This document shows, in pieces, positions 47,107 through 57,701 of a stretch of 64,000 nucleotides of DNA. The DNA comes from Buddleja alternifolia (taxonomy: Eukaryota; Streptophyta; Magnoliopsida; Lamiales; Scrophulariaceae): contig CM033402.1 in assembly GCA_019426215.1 (NCBI GenBank), forward strand, positions 496,001 to 560,000. The letters run 5' to 3'. The notes under the pieces are model-generated. The model was not told where the DNA came from. It was given only the letters and a program-made list of their open reading frames with translations, and made no database searches. Made by a program: the position numbers and the translations under genes. Numbering within the stretch: position 1 is the first letter of the stretch; the number at the start of each line of letters is the position of its first letter.

Positions 47107-48549
47107 TTAAAACTTTGTAGCTGAATCTGTGTTTAACATATGTTTTCGTTGTTCCTTTCGACGAGTTTCAATTGCTAGCTTCATCTTTGCTTTGTCTGAA
47201 ATGGGATTGACTGCTTCGTGATATAACCAGAATACGTCTGAAGCTGGTTCTCTTTTTTTCAAAAGATTCGTGTATCCAATAAAATGCATGTCCCATTTGA
47301 ACGTCTGCCTTTCCCCAAATGGTGGTATGGCTGTGACTTCAATTCGTAGAATATCCATTCCTCTACTTAGCTGAAGGCTGACTGCGTTTGCTAAATGTCT
47401 TCCTAAATTTTTAACTTGATCTAAATCAGTAACATACAGTCTTGATACAAAACCAAAGCTTAGAAGCTGTTGGATACTGATAAAAATGCCTTCGATCCAT
47501 CCTTCTTGAAAAATTAAAGTGTCTATTTGAATGTTTGGCCAGGAAATACACTTAGCAGTATAAAATTTTAGGTTTCCTTCCTGTCTGATTGACTCTCCTT
47601 TCCATTGTACAAGGGTTGTGGAAGGCAATATTCCGTCTATTCGTGGATACAATTAGTTGAACTATTTTTAAAATTTTTCTATAAAAAATTTCTTCTGCTT
47701 TTTGCCAAATTATGGTTTGTATCCCTTCAGGTAGGGATAAAATAGTCTGGGTAGGTTTAAAGAAAGTTCTAACTGCTAGGTATTGGAAGGACTTTTGTTG
47801 TATTTCTTTTGGTACTTCTATTTGGTTTGGGCTTACAACATGGGCTTGGAGGTTTTCATGTTGAGCTAAAAGGTCTTGATATAATCTGTTTAGGTTGGTG
47901 AATTGTTTTGTTATGGTGTCAAAATCATCTTCTAGTTGTTTAACGTCTGGGCTTATAGGCTGCTTTTCTGCTGATAGTATCTTAGGTTTTGCATTCTCAG
48001 CATTGGGCTGAATATAAAGATGTAGGCCTAATATTCTTCTTGCTGCTGCTATCGTTTCGTAGAATTGCTTAAAGGGTACCATATATCCATTTGAAACTTT
48101 CTGAATGCTTTCAAACGCAAGTTGATAATCTTCAAAAATTCCAACTGGATGTCTTCTAATAACGAGATAAACTGCTGCTTCTTTTGCTGGAAAATCTTTA
48201 TTTTCTTTTTCAAAATAATAACAAAGTGCATTTAATGCTGCTAATTTGCTAGATGAAGTATGAGCTTCCCATAGAGCATTTAGTAAAATACTCTGATCTT
48301 CAGTTATATAGGGGTATCACTTGGAGGCTTGAAATTATGTCTAACTGGGAGTGATATTTTGCCAAATGCTTTTAAAACTGGTCTAAAAAAAATGCTTTGT
48401 GTAGCTGGATTGAAAAACCGACTTTCTATTATAAAGGAGGATCTTTTGTTGATCAATTGAGGTCTTATTGGAGGTCTTGGGACTGGTCTTGGGAGAGCTG
48501 ATGAGAATGTGGGTCTTGGCTGTTGATTGCTTTCTCCTTGTGAGTCCAT
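47107..48549 (-). pseudogene. Pararetrovirus 3' ORF of unknown function, broken
   Basis: Three overlapping frames: 48549-48304 (begins MDSQGESNQQPRPTFSSALP, Pro-rich), 48082-47552 (a coiled-coil-like stretch after an Asp-rich segment), and 47652-47107. An intervening piece lies in another frame at 48231-48049. They are collinear and seem to be one former ORF of roughly 480 codons split by at least two frameshifts. No enzymatic motif was recognised. Its place after RNase H resembles the second ORF of florendovirus-like elements; a transactivator role cannot be claimed. Confidence 0.6.
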
Positions 48550-48767
48550 TCTCTATTTTCCAAAATTATAGTTATTTGTCTACTCAACAAATCAGTTATC
48601 CTATTATTTTTTCCTTTTATATGCTCAAATTCTTTGAAAAAATCTAAATGATCAGAAATACCATGTCCACAACGCTTCGCAGTTAACTCTGTTTGTTTAA
48701 TATATCTATTGGTTGGAAGTGTATAATTATGTTTGCTAAGAGTAATGTAATTTTCTCCTATTAACAT
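48540..48767 (-). pseudogene. RNase H C-terminal remnant after an internal deletion
   Basis: FFKEFEHIKGKNNRITDLLS, the conserved end of retroelement RNase H, follows directly (within about 20 codons) on sequence continuing the protease. The whole reverse transcriptase core and most of RNase H, normally over 1 kb, are absent. The deletion junction lies near 48,690. Confidence 0.75.
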
Positions 48768-48774
48768 ACTTCCA

Positions 48775-49135
48775 TTTAATGCACAGATAAAATTTAATCC
48801 TAAAAGGAATTCTTGGCTTGTTATATGATCTGGGGCGATGAGTACTTGTCCTAAAGTATATTTGCTACTATAGTTTTCTGAAAAATCTTTAAATTAAATT
48901 CCTACATTAATCAATTCCTTTGTTATTTCAATTATTCTATTTTTTGCCGTTCTACTACGTACTAACATTATAACTTAATTGCGCTTTAAAAATTTTTGGT
49001 ACAAAACTAGAACTAATCATACTTCTCGTACTTCTAGTATCTAAAAAGGCTTTTGTTTCAATATATATTTCTTGATTACACCAAATTCGACAATCTAAAG
49101 ATATTAAGCTACTAGAACATGGTACTTGTGTTGGA
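48775..49135 (-). pseudogene. Pararetroviral aspartic protease, damaged
   Basis: The frame runs from about 49,130 (PPTQVPCSSSLISLDCRIWC), with the active-site region KAFLDTRSTRSMIS near 49,035-49,060. The catalytic triad Asp-Thr/Ser-Gly has Arg in the third position, which should abolish activity. A stop occurs near 48,897; downstream QEFLLGLNFICALNG fits the flap-to-C-terminal part. Confidence 0.65.
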
Positions 49136-49205
49136 GGTTTGTAAGCTATATTTTGTAGATGTGTTTCTTCTAATTGTTGGTTAAGTTCATCAAGTTCTTC
49201 TGTAA

Positions 49206-49520
49206 CTACACCTTTTCTTTAGTTTGATTTCTATTTATGTTTTCACTATTTTTTAATTTTAATTCTATTATTTGTATTTTTAAGTCTAAATTTTCTATTT
49301 TTTGACTTAGGATCTCTAAATTTTCATGCTTTTTACTAGACTTTGGTGATACATTGGTTGTTATGTTATAAGACTTTTTAGCACAAATAAAACAAATTTC
49401 ATCAAAACATATATTACATTGGTATCTTAAATGCATATCAGGATATAATCTACAAATACTACAGGCTATACTTATAGTTCCTTTTCCATTTATATATTTA
49501 TGATCACATGAACTATTCAT
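49206..49520 (-). pseudogene. Second Cys-rich cluster, badnavirus type
   Basis: An open frame of 104 codons. At 49463-49383 it shows C-X2-C-X11-C-X2-C-X4-C-X2-C (CSIC, CNIC, CFIC), exactly the spacing described for the second zinc cluster of badnaviruses. The C-terminal half is Lys/Asn-rich and coiled-coil-like. It lies between the CCHC knuckle and the protease. Confidence 0.75.
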
Positions 49521-49664
49521 ATAAGTGTATTCTATTATATTTGGAATTTCTGGTCCTTCTTCACTTACTATACTATATATACTTTCATTACCATCTATAC
49601 TTACTACATCTTCATCTAATTGTTCTGTTATAGCTGCTCTTTCTATATTAAATTGTCTTTTTTG

Positions 49665-49706
49665 GCATCTGTTAGCTAAATGTATAGGATCTCCACAAAT
49701 ATAACA
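49665..49706 (-). pseudogene. CCHC zinc knuckle of the coat protein region
   Basis: The minus strand encodes CYICGDPIHLANRC, C-X2-C-X4-H-X4-C, preceded by basic residues. It is the nucleic-acid-binding knuckle at the end of caulimovirid coat proteins. The surrounding frame continues to about 49,850 with basic, Tyr/Gln-rich sequence. Confidence 0.8.
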
Positions 49707-49886
49707 AGTGTATTTTCTATTTGATGGCTTTCTAACATAATTATGGGGTTTCCTTCCATGTTTATATTGTCTAAAACTAGATTTTGGTTTATTGAATTTC
49801 CTTAATATTTTTTGTTTTGGCTTAAAGTAATTTCTTTGTCCATATTGTTGTGGAGTGTATATGGGCTTTCTACAAAACTCATAAGA

Positions 49887-51183
49887 TTATTTTCTAATTT
49901 GTTCTCTAATGAATTCTTCTTTACACCATCCTTGAAACTTAAAGAAAGTATATTGTACTTTAGGTCCTATGCCTAATCTGGTAACATAACCATTGCTGAT
50001 TAACCATTCTTCATGTATTATTTTTTCTAAATCTTGTGGTAATTTTGTAAAATATTTATCGCATAATTCTTCGTCAAATGCTTTATTAGCTTCTGCTATT
50101 AATCTTGTAAAATCCTGACTAAAGGGTATAATGTATTTCATGTCGATTATAGTGAGTTGCTCTAGGTTTCTAAGTGCAGTATCTTGTATGAATGTACTTT
50201 CTCTTCCTGGATCTATTCCTATTATTAAGGTTCTAATAAAACTATTAAAATTGTAAGGACTATTTCCTAAGGCTTTTATTTCATTAATTTTAGCAAGATT
50301 ATTTTTCTTTTTACTTTGCCAAATAGATAAAGTTGTAGGTCCTAAGCATGTTTCTAAAAAGTTAAGCAAATCCATAACTACCTTTTTATTTATTTCTCAA
50401 TGTCTTACTACACATTGTTCCCATATATTTACTTTTTCTGGCCACATTTGAGGGCTTCCTAATTCAATTACTAACATGGTTTCACTCATAGTTTTTCCTA
50501 TGGGCTGCCTCATTCCTAGATATTTTCTGGTTGAGTTGATCCATATTCATATACTGGATTTTTCCATTATGGTCTTCCACTTAGTTCTACATTTCTAGCT
50601 AGAATTTCACTATAATCTGGTTCTACCCTAGTTCTTTTTCCTGGATTACTACTTATACTTGATTGACAGTTGGCCATAAAAGTTATTTCATTACTATTCT
50701 TTCCTTATTTTTAAAGAATTTTTCAAATTCTACTTTTCCTGAGCATATATCATCTGCTAAATCAATATTGTAATATTGTTTAAATTCTTCTTCAGCTGAT
50801 TTTAGATTTTCATCTAAATTCATTGTTTCAAAATACATTTCATCTACTAACTCGCTCAAATTATTTATCTCGAAATTTTTTGTTAATATTTCTTTTATAT
50901 CTTTAGGTTTATAATCATTTTTAAGCTGACTTTCTAATTGTTTTATCTGTTCATTTATTTCTTCTATATTTTCCTCTTCTTCTTCGCTTTCTATGTCAGA
51001 TTCTATTTCCCAATTTGCAAATCTATTGGTTATTCTTACTTGTTCTTCTTCTATGATATTCATATAACTTGTTTCAGTTTCATTATCAATTTCTTCTTCT
51101 AAATCTTCTAAATTTTCCTTGGGATCTTGTTTTTGATAATTAAGAAATCTAATAGAAGTTTGACCTTTACTATTTGTATGCAT
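49887..51183 (-). pseudogene. Pararetroviral coat protein region, broken
   Basis: 51183-50683 is a 166-codon very acidic frame (EEEIDNETETSYMN, ESDIESEEEEENIEE). 50375-49887 is a 162-codon frame with the capsid-like segments LNFLETCLGPTTLSIWQSKK and FFKFQGWCKEEFIR. Between them, 50,376-50,682 is frameshifted with several stops. The acidic N-terminal part followed by capsid core and CCHC knuckle is the normal order. Confidence 0.7.
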
Positions 51184-51233
51184 TACGCTTTCTTTTGAAA
51201 TTTTAATCGTATCATTTTCTTCTAAGTATTTAG

Positions 51234-52025
51234 TTAATTCCCATTTTTTCCATTTAAATCGCTATTATCTATATCTAAGGGTTTAATCATTTCTACTCCT
51301 ACTGAGGCTAATCCATCTATTATTCCATCTATATTAATTTTATATTGAGGGAAACTATTATTAACTCTTCCTAAAAAGGCTATAGAAACAATTAAATTAT
51401 TACTATCATATGTTTCATATCCTCTAGTTTGTAATCCTATAGTGATTTTGCTAATATCTTTAATACTTTTCATCATATTTGGAGCTACATAAAATATTTC
51501 TACATTATTATTCATATCTATTTCCATACTAGCAAACACTGCTCTTTTAGTATCTGTCCAACTTTTATCTAATAGTAAAACTAAAACCTTTCCACCGGTT
51601 CCTTTTCTAGTTAATCCATTTATTCCTACAATAATTAATCCTAAGTGTATATATTTTTGTTTTAATTGTTTTAATTGCTTTATACATTCTTGACTGACTA
51701 AACTTATATTTTTCACATTTGACGTAACCTTTACTTCTTTTTCTCTGAATTTCTTAATTAAACGTGTGTTAAAATCTATTTTTCCTACTTTGTATAATGT
51801 TTTAGGTTTTAACTTATCTATCCATTTGTTGTTATATAAATTAAGATTTTCTTCTACATCTATGATCTCTTCTAATTCTACTTCTCTAACTGAGCTTTGG
51901 CTTCCTGCTCCTTTGAATATTCTTTTAGTGAAAGTATTACTTATTTTTCCTTGTTCTTTCTCTTTACCTCTTGATTCACTTATAGTTCTACTAGTACCAC
52001 TAAATGATCTCAATATTTTTACCAA
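51234..52025 (-). pseudogene. Pararetroviral movement protein (30K superfamily)
   Basis: A 263-codon open frame, the longest intact viral piece. Its central LGLIIVGINGL and GGKVLVLLLDKSW resemble the conserved core of caulimovirid 30K movement proteins, followed by the Leu/Ile-rich second half. Movement proteins widen plasmodesmata for cell-to-cell spread. It ends in a stop at 51234-51236 with related sequence continuing in another frame, so it was probably part of a polyprotein. Confidence 0.75.
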
Positions 52026-52357
52026 TATATATATTTTTTGGGTTCCCTTTTAAATTTTTCAGATTCGTCTAGTGCTAGATTTGCTAATTTTTCTTCTATA
52101 CTATCTTGTAAATCTTCTTTAATTACTTGAGATATTGTGTCAGTATTAGTACTTAAATTTTCTATTTTATTTTCTAACTTATCTAGCTTTTCAGATATTT
52201 GTAAAATTAAAGCGAATTGAATATTCCAAAGTTTAGGATATAATTTATCTGAATTACTATTTCCTTGGCAGGTAATAAATCCTGCTTCTGTGGTCAAATA
52301 TATGTTTGCTAGTTTAATGACTCTTTTATATTCTAATCTATTTTCTAGATTGTTCAT
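52019..52357 (-). pseudogene. Pararetroviral small ORF with coiled coil
   Basis: 112 codons. After a globular N-terminal part it has KLDKLENKIENL heptads, overlapping the start of the movement-protein frame by 7 nt. Position and heptads resemble the small ORFs before the polyprotein in badnavirus-like genomes; function is not identified. Confidence 0.5.
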
Positions 52358-52546
52358 CCACTAACTATTTGCTCTATATTCTTCAAAGTTTTATTACTCT
52401 CTAAAATTTGGGATCAAATTTATTTATTTTTTCTATTACTTGATTTAGAGTTTTCTTAATTAGTTTCCATTTCTATTTGTTTTAGTTTATTACTTTCCAA
52501 ACTATATTTTAACTCTATTATTTCGTCTTTAGTAGGGAAAAGCTTA

Positions 52547-52813
52547 TTATATTTTTTTAACTATTTTAAAATTTTCCTCAGACTGTTGTTTAATATAATC
52601 TAAGTTATTATTTTCACCTCTTTTTATTATTTCTCTATTTATTAAAACAACTTCTTTTAATGATTCCAAGGTTTTATAAAATTTTGTGTTTTCTAATTCT
52701 AAGTTCGACGCTAGAGATATAAGTAAATCCGTTAAACTATTTAAGTGTTTATGTTTCGAATGTAAATTGTGCTTAAAACTTGAATCAAATCTACAAATTA
52801 ATTTATGTTTATC
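52547..52813 (-). pseudogene. Pararetroviral N-terminal frame, downstream of the LTR
   Basis: An Asn/Lys/Leu-rich frame with SLTDLLISLASNLELENTKF, cut at 52,813 by the solo LTR. The frame on the other side resumes at 55,294. The N-terminal 40 residues of the long open frame here come from LTR sequence, not virus. Confidence 0.5.
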
Positions 52814-53400
52814 TGTCACGCCCTGAGCCCCAGGACCATGACAACCGCCACAAGCTTTTGAGAACATCCCAAAAGCCTGCAAGGCTTGCCTACTAACAAC
52901 ACTGGTATAGAGCATCTATAAAATATATGAAACACCATAGTACCAATTCCACTATCAAGTTTCAAAATATAACTCAATTCTCCAATGAATAATAAAAATC
53001 TCTCCTACAGTCAAATTAAGACGATTCGCATAAATAAATTTCTAAATTCAAAGGATCCAAAACTAATAAGTCTAGTCGATTCGAATTAAACTAAAAGCGA
53101 TAAAAAAAACTTCTAAGTCGAGCTCCTCGAGACTTGGTCAACCGACATCAGAAATTCTCCTTTCCACTAATTTTGGGTATCTGAAAAAGAATGTTAATAA
53201 AAGAATGAGCTCGATGGTCCAGTAAGCAATTCCATCACTCATCTAGTCGGATCAAGCAAGCAACAAAATAGTTATTTCTTTTGTCTATACGAAACAGAAT
53301 ATCACGATAGCAAGAACAATAGTTGAAAAGATTTATTTTAAATAAACAACCAATACGACACGAAGCTTTACCATGCAAAACTAACACATAAGCCAACATT

Positions 53401-53540
53401 GGTCAGGGACAGGTTTAATCCCCTTGTCTCGGGTCACTAGTACAGGTTTCACCCCCCTGTACAGGGTCACTAGTGTAGGCTTCACCCCCTACACTGGGTC
53501 ACTGAGATAGGCATCACCCCCTATCCTGGGTCACTGACCA
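53401..53540. repeat. Four tandem mini-hairpin units in the solo LTR
   Basis: Units of about 33-35 bp separated by GGGTCACT(A/G)(G/A). The arms are GACAGG/CCTTGTC, GTACAGG/CCTGTAC, AGTGTAGG/CCTACACT and GATAGG/CCTATC around TTTAATCCC, TTTCACCCC, CTTCACC and CATCACCC loops. The arms differ between units but pair within each one. Confidence 0.85.
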
Positions 53541-53992
53541 ACCCTCAACCCAAATAGATCATGGCTTTCCATCGCCTATTCCGAAATAGTCAACGTCGTA
53601 TTAGTCTCAACCACGGGTTTTTCAAAACCACTCCACAACACTCACGTTTTCAAAACCACCTCAACAATGATCACATTTACAAACCACGCTCATTGCACAT
53701 AAAAGATATCATATTTCCACTTTCAACTTTCACATTCAAAAACTCAAATCACATTCACCTTTTCGTAAAATCAATACATATATAGGCATACTTGATCCAA
53801 GTTTTAAAAATGACACACACACCAAAAATACTACATATATAATTTTATATAACTAGAAGAATGAAGAGTCACTTACCTCAAGTTGATCACTTACAAAATC
53901 ACGAACCGCTTTGATCCGTTTACGAGAAGATTGGAATTTTGTGAGATTATATAGTTTGGCGTTCTTCCTTTCTTCTTCTGCTCATGTCCAGC

Positions 53993-55019
53993 CAAAGATG
54001 GAGGGAGGGGGGCTGGTGGGTGCCACCGCCCCCCTCAAATTTTAAAATTTTCAATTTTTGCCTATGAAATTTTGTGATTTCGCCCCCCCTCAAAATTTTA
54101 GCTTTCACTTTTACCTATAACATTAACATTTGTAATTTTGCCCCCCTCGAAAATGACAAAAATAACCTTTCTATCAATTGATTTAACCAAACATCATATA
54201 AACGAGTAGTAGTGAAAATGAAGTTATTTTTCTATGATATTATAATACTATTATTGATCAGTGAAAAAGAACAAGTGGATCTTTCCAGGCAAGCTGTAGA
54301 AATGATAAATTACTAATCACACTCTTGCATAATCAGGGACTTTCAATTTTTATTTTATCCAATTTGCACATGTAAAAAATTTGAAAAATTTGATTTCGTC
54401 CCCCCTCAAAAATTGCAAACTTAATTTACATCCCTAATAAACTAAAGAATAACCTATATATATGGTAATTTGTAAAGTAGCTAGCCCACTTTTAAACTCA
54501 AATGAACTACAACTATATACGGCCCATATATCTAACTATCAAGTTAAATTGTAGTTTCCCTTTTGTATATATTCATCATTCACAACAGTCCAATAAATTT
54601 GAGTTACGAGTTATGACTTTAAATTTTTTCCTTTAACTTTCCCCTCCAAACATACTTCTTAGGCTTTTTATATTTTGTTTTATTTAATATTAGGACCATT
54701 TTCTATTTTAGTTTTAAAACTATATTTTATTTAATTAGTTACGAAAAATGTATCAAATATTATTTCTACGTGGTTCGGCAATTGCCTACGTCCACGGGAG
54801 AGGATAAGAGAATTTCACTATTAACAAAAAGAGGTATAGAGTACAAAGTATGTCAAAAGTGTTCTTACTAAACCTAATTCTCAATTTTTTCGCATATATA
54901 TAGCGTACTGTACCGCGGGGGGCAAGCCCCCCGCACCCCCATACAATTCTTCACTACTAGGTAAATGAAACTTACAAAAATCTCGCCCCTCCTCACCATA
55001 ATTCCTAGCTCCATCCCTG
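53993..55019. mobile_element. Non-autonomous hAT, copy 2, nested in the solo LTR
   Basis: Left end CAAAGATGGAGGGAGG, right end reversed CAGGGATGGAGCTAGG; exact TGTCCAGC at 53985-53992 and 55020-55027. It shares the subterminal GCGTACTGTACCGCGGGG and TCTCGCCCC blocks with the element at 23,562. 1027 bp, no coding remnant seen. Confidence 0.92.
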
Positions 55020-55372
55020 TGTCCAGCCAACTCGCCTCTCTTTCTTGTACTACATGCTTCTACTAAGGGCTAATATATATACTCTTCTCCTCAGATTAAG
55101 ATTAGGGCTACGAGGTAAAGTCTTAATAAGTAAACTCTTAATAGATTTCTAATTTCAGTCGGATCCTTCTTAACTATAGGCACTAAATATGTTTATTTAA
55201 TTAACAAGGCTCACTTAATTAAAGTATATATCTTTTTTTTTCCAGATAAAATATACATGCATATATACTCTCATTTCCGGGTATTACATTATCTAAAGAG
55301 ATTATTGACCTATCAGTTAAACTATATTCAAAATCTAAATAATCTAATCTTTTAAAATTAGAAGAATCTATT

Positions 55373-55600
55373 TTAATAAAAGACTGCTATTAATATATTT
55401 AAGATTAAAAGGAATTTAATATAGTTGTGGTGATCTCGTAATCTAGGTGGTAAGTTAAAATAAGTATTGACCCTATTATGTCTCCTAATTATTAACTGGT
55501 TTCGTAATTCTAATATTAATTCTTGATTATTATAATTTAAGTTTTCGAAAGTATTAAAATAGTCAATAAAAGAGTTTAAAATATGAGCGGGTACAGACAT
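55373..55600 (-). pseudogene. Pararetroviral N-terminal frame, upstream of the LTR
   Basis: A 75-codon frame beginning MSVPAHILNSFIDYFNTFEN and ending at a stop at 55,373, with similar Leu/Asn-rich sequence continuing in another frame to the LTR at 55,289. Together with 52,547-52,813 it represents one viral region split by the LTR. Family not identified. Confidence 0.45.
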
Positions 55601-56516
55601 GTAAATAAATTATGAGTGCAACTGAAAGTTTTATGCAGATTTATAAAAGTGGATTGAGATTTCATTTTCTTTAAAAAATATATAATTACTCTCATTAGTT
55701 TAAATAATTTTACAAAAAATAAAGGGACCAAACTTAAATTAACAAAAAAGTCTATATATACTTAGAAAAGAAAAGTCATTTGCCATGTGTCAATTTTTGG
55801 CTTGGTTTTGGACATTTTGATTTGGTCAGAAATAGTGGCTTGCTAGGGATCAAACCGCAATTTTTATATGGCTACGCCTTTAAATATTTTGATTTTTGGG
55901 GCTAGTCACTTAATTTTCTATGCCAAATGGGGCTATTCACTTAAGTCTCCCGTCAAAGTGTGTGGATTACATTACATTACGATAATACTTTCTAGGATGA
56001 GTATCAAAGTGTCATCAATTCTCATGGTTAACATGCACGATCTATTATATACATTGGAAAAACGTGGTCCGATCCAGATGTCATCGATCTAGAACCTTTT
56101 ATACTTCCTCATAATATTAAATGCCAAAATATCCTTAATTAGCGATCATTTTTCTTATGGAGAATCATTAAAATATGTTTTGTCAATTTGTAACCAACAT
56201 TACATTTTTTAAGTCATATATCAATAATCAAGTCCAACTCGAATCAAATAAAATATTATGCAAAATTATCATCGAGCTTTGTGTTTGAGTTTGATTTTAT
56301 GTTTTAATCAAATACGAATCCAATCTCAATAATTTGATTTTTTATTGCAAAACTATCAAGCCGGGCTCGAGCGAAGTTTATCGAATAAACAAATTGTTCA
56401 AACTTTATTTGTTATATTAAGGACCCGAGAATTTTAAGTAAGGATATAGAACTAATTATCGAATAATTTGATTATTTTTTGGTCGTACGTTTCTGATGCG
56501 GGATCAAAGTTCGTAT

Positions 56517-56533
56517 CACGTGAGGAACACGTG
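56517..56533. promoter_or_regulatory. Paired G-boxes upstream of TPS-B
   Basis: CACGTG at 56517-56522 and 56528-56533, same spacing as before TPS-A, about 400 bp upstream of the TPS-B ATG with no insertion between. Confidence 0.45.
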
Positions 56534-56886
56534 AAGTTGAGATCCGATTTGGCTCACGACAGACTAGAAAATATGTTATTTGATTATAGATTGCACTTGA
56601 TTGGATCAAACTACCTACGTACCTATTTTGATAAGATCAAGTCTATTCGTAGTTCTATATGATTGTATGTGACAATATTCATAGGGAGTGTTTTCTCTTC
56701 AAAATCCAACCCCCTTTCCAAATGAGCTGGATGAGGTATTTATAGAGCATGTCGTGGGCCATGGCCTAAACCTTTACAACTAGCCCACTTAATTATAATA
56801 TACTAATATTAACATCATAATTATTTTAAGTAATTTATTTATTTACCAAATTACCCTTTCCATTAGTGGGACCCATCAGTCTCGTC

Positions 56887-56895
56887 TTTATATAC
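56887..56895 (+). promoter_or_regulatory. TATA box of TPS-B
   Basis: TTTATATAC, 42 bp before the ATG at 56937, same context as in TPS-A. Confidence 0.6.
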
Positions 56896-57351
56896 ACTGG
56901 AAAAGCCTTAAAATCCTTCTACATGCAGTATCATAAATGGCACATACTATTCAACAATCCTATTGCTGTTTCAATCACGAAATATTTAGGAATAATGTGA
57001 AGGAAACTCTTCCTAAGTATTACCGATTGAGTCGGAAAATACCACGTGCCGCCACCATACAATGTCACCAGCCAACGACCCCTCATCGCCGGACAGCCAA
57101 TACATACAAGCCAAGTTCGTGGAATTATGAGTTCCTGGAATTCAGTGGGAATGGAAATCATGTGGTATATATATATATATATGTAACATACATATTCTTT
57201 TATATATAGATATGCTTGTCTCACAGTATTTACAGTATAATCATTCTTAAGCAAGATCTGTATCTTGAGTCCAAATTTTTTATATGCAGGAACTTATACT
57301 TCGAGAAATATATATATATATATATATGTATATACACGTGTTTTTTATAAA

Positions 57352-57701
57352 TTAACCCTTTGTGAGGTCGCAAATGCAAAAAAAAAAAAAACCTAAGTTA
57401 AATCAATATGCAAAACATCCCCCTGTTTATGTAAATCACGCACGATACCCTTTGTTTCGTTAGAAACTTGATAAAAATGTAGCCCTTAAAACATCCCTAT
57501 ACTTTTGCCCTATTTGGAGAGTTGAAATTCACTACAAGCAAAAGTATAGAGATATTTTAAGGGCTACATTTGTATCAAGTTTCTTACGGAAAAAAGGTTT
57601 CGCGCATGGTAATTTACATATACAGAAGGGGTTTTTTGCATATTGATTTAGCAGAGGTTTTTTTTTGCGTTTTCGACCTAACACAGGGGATAATTTGTTA
57701 A
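57352..57701. repeat. Foldback element in TPS-B intron 1
   Basis: Partner of 31,943-32,299. Arms TTAACCCTTTGTGAGGTCGC and CGACCTAACACAGGGGATAA, and the inner pair GCCCTTAAAACATCCCTATAC with its complement. It occupies over a third of this intron. Confidence 0.8.

Larger units (their letters stand above)
52814..55288. mobile_element. Solo LTR, 2475 bp, inside the pararetrovirus
   Basis: Begins TGTCACGCCC and ends GGGTATTACA (TG..CA, loosely inverted), flanked by exact TTATC at 52809-52813 and 55289-55293. Without the nested 1027-bp hAT the LTR is about 1.45 kb. No internal domain, so a solo LTR formed by recombination. Confidence 0.92.
46118..55600 (-). mobile_element. Endogenous pararetrovirus (Caulimoviridae), degenerate
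   Basis: On the minus strand, 5' to 3': N-terminal frame (55,600-55,373), solo-LTR interruption, coiled-coil frames, 30K-type movement protein, coat protein, two zinc-binding clusters, protease, the tail of RNase H, a separate downstream ORF, then promoter, poly(A) signal and initiator tRNA-Met primer site. The order MP-CP-zinc-PR-RT/RH is caulimovirid; a sizeable ORF after it recalls florendoviruses. The second Cys cluster is badnavirus-like, so the genus is undecided. It lacks the reverse transcriptase core and has many stops: a fossil, not a viable genome. Confidence 0.85.
45751..55951. mobile_element. 10.2-kb insertion in copy B carrying a fossil pararetrovirus
   Basis: Copy A reads AAGTCAAAGTGTATGG at 22,985-23,000. 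Copy B has GTCAAA at 45745-45750, then 10,201 bp, then GTCAAA at 55952-55957. The ends CAAGGGGCATTTAGCC and (reversed) GGGAGACTTAAGTGAATAGCCCC are only loosely inverted. What inserted is unclear: the bulk is endogenous pararetrovirus (about 46,118-55,600), and both edges are unrelated AT-rich sequence. Confidence 0.75.
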
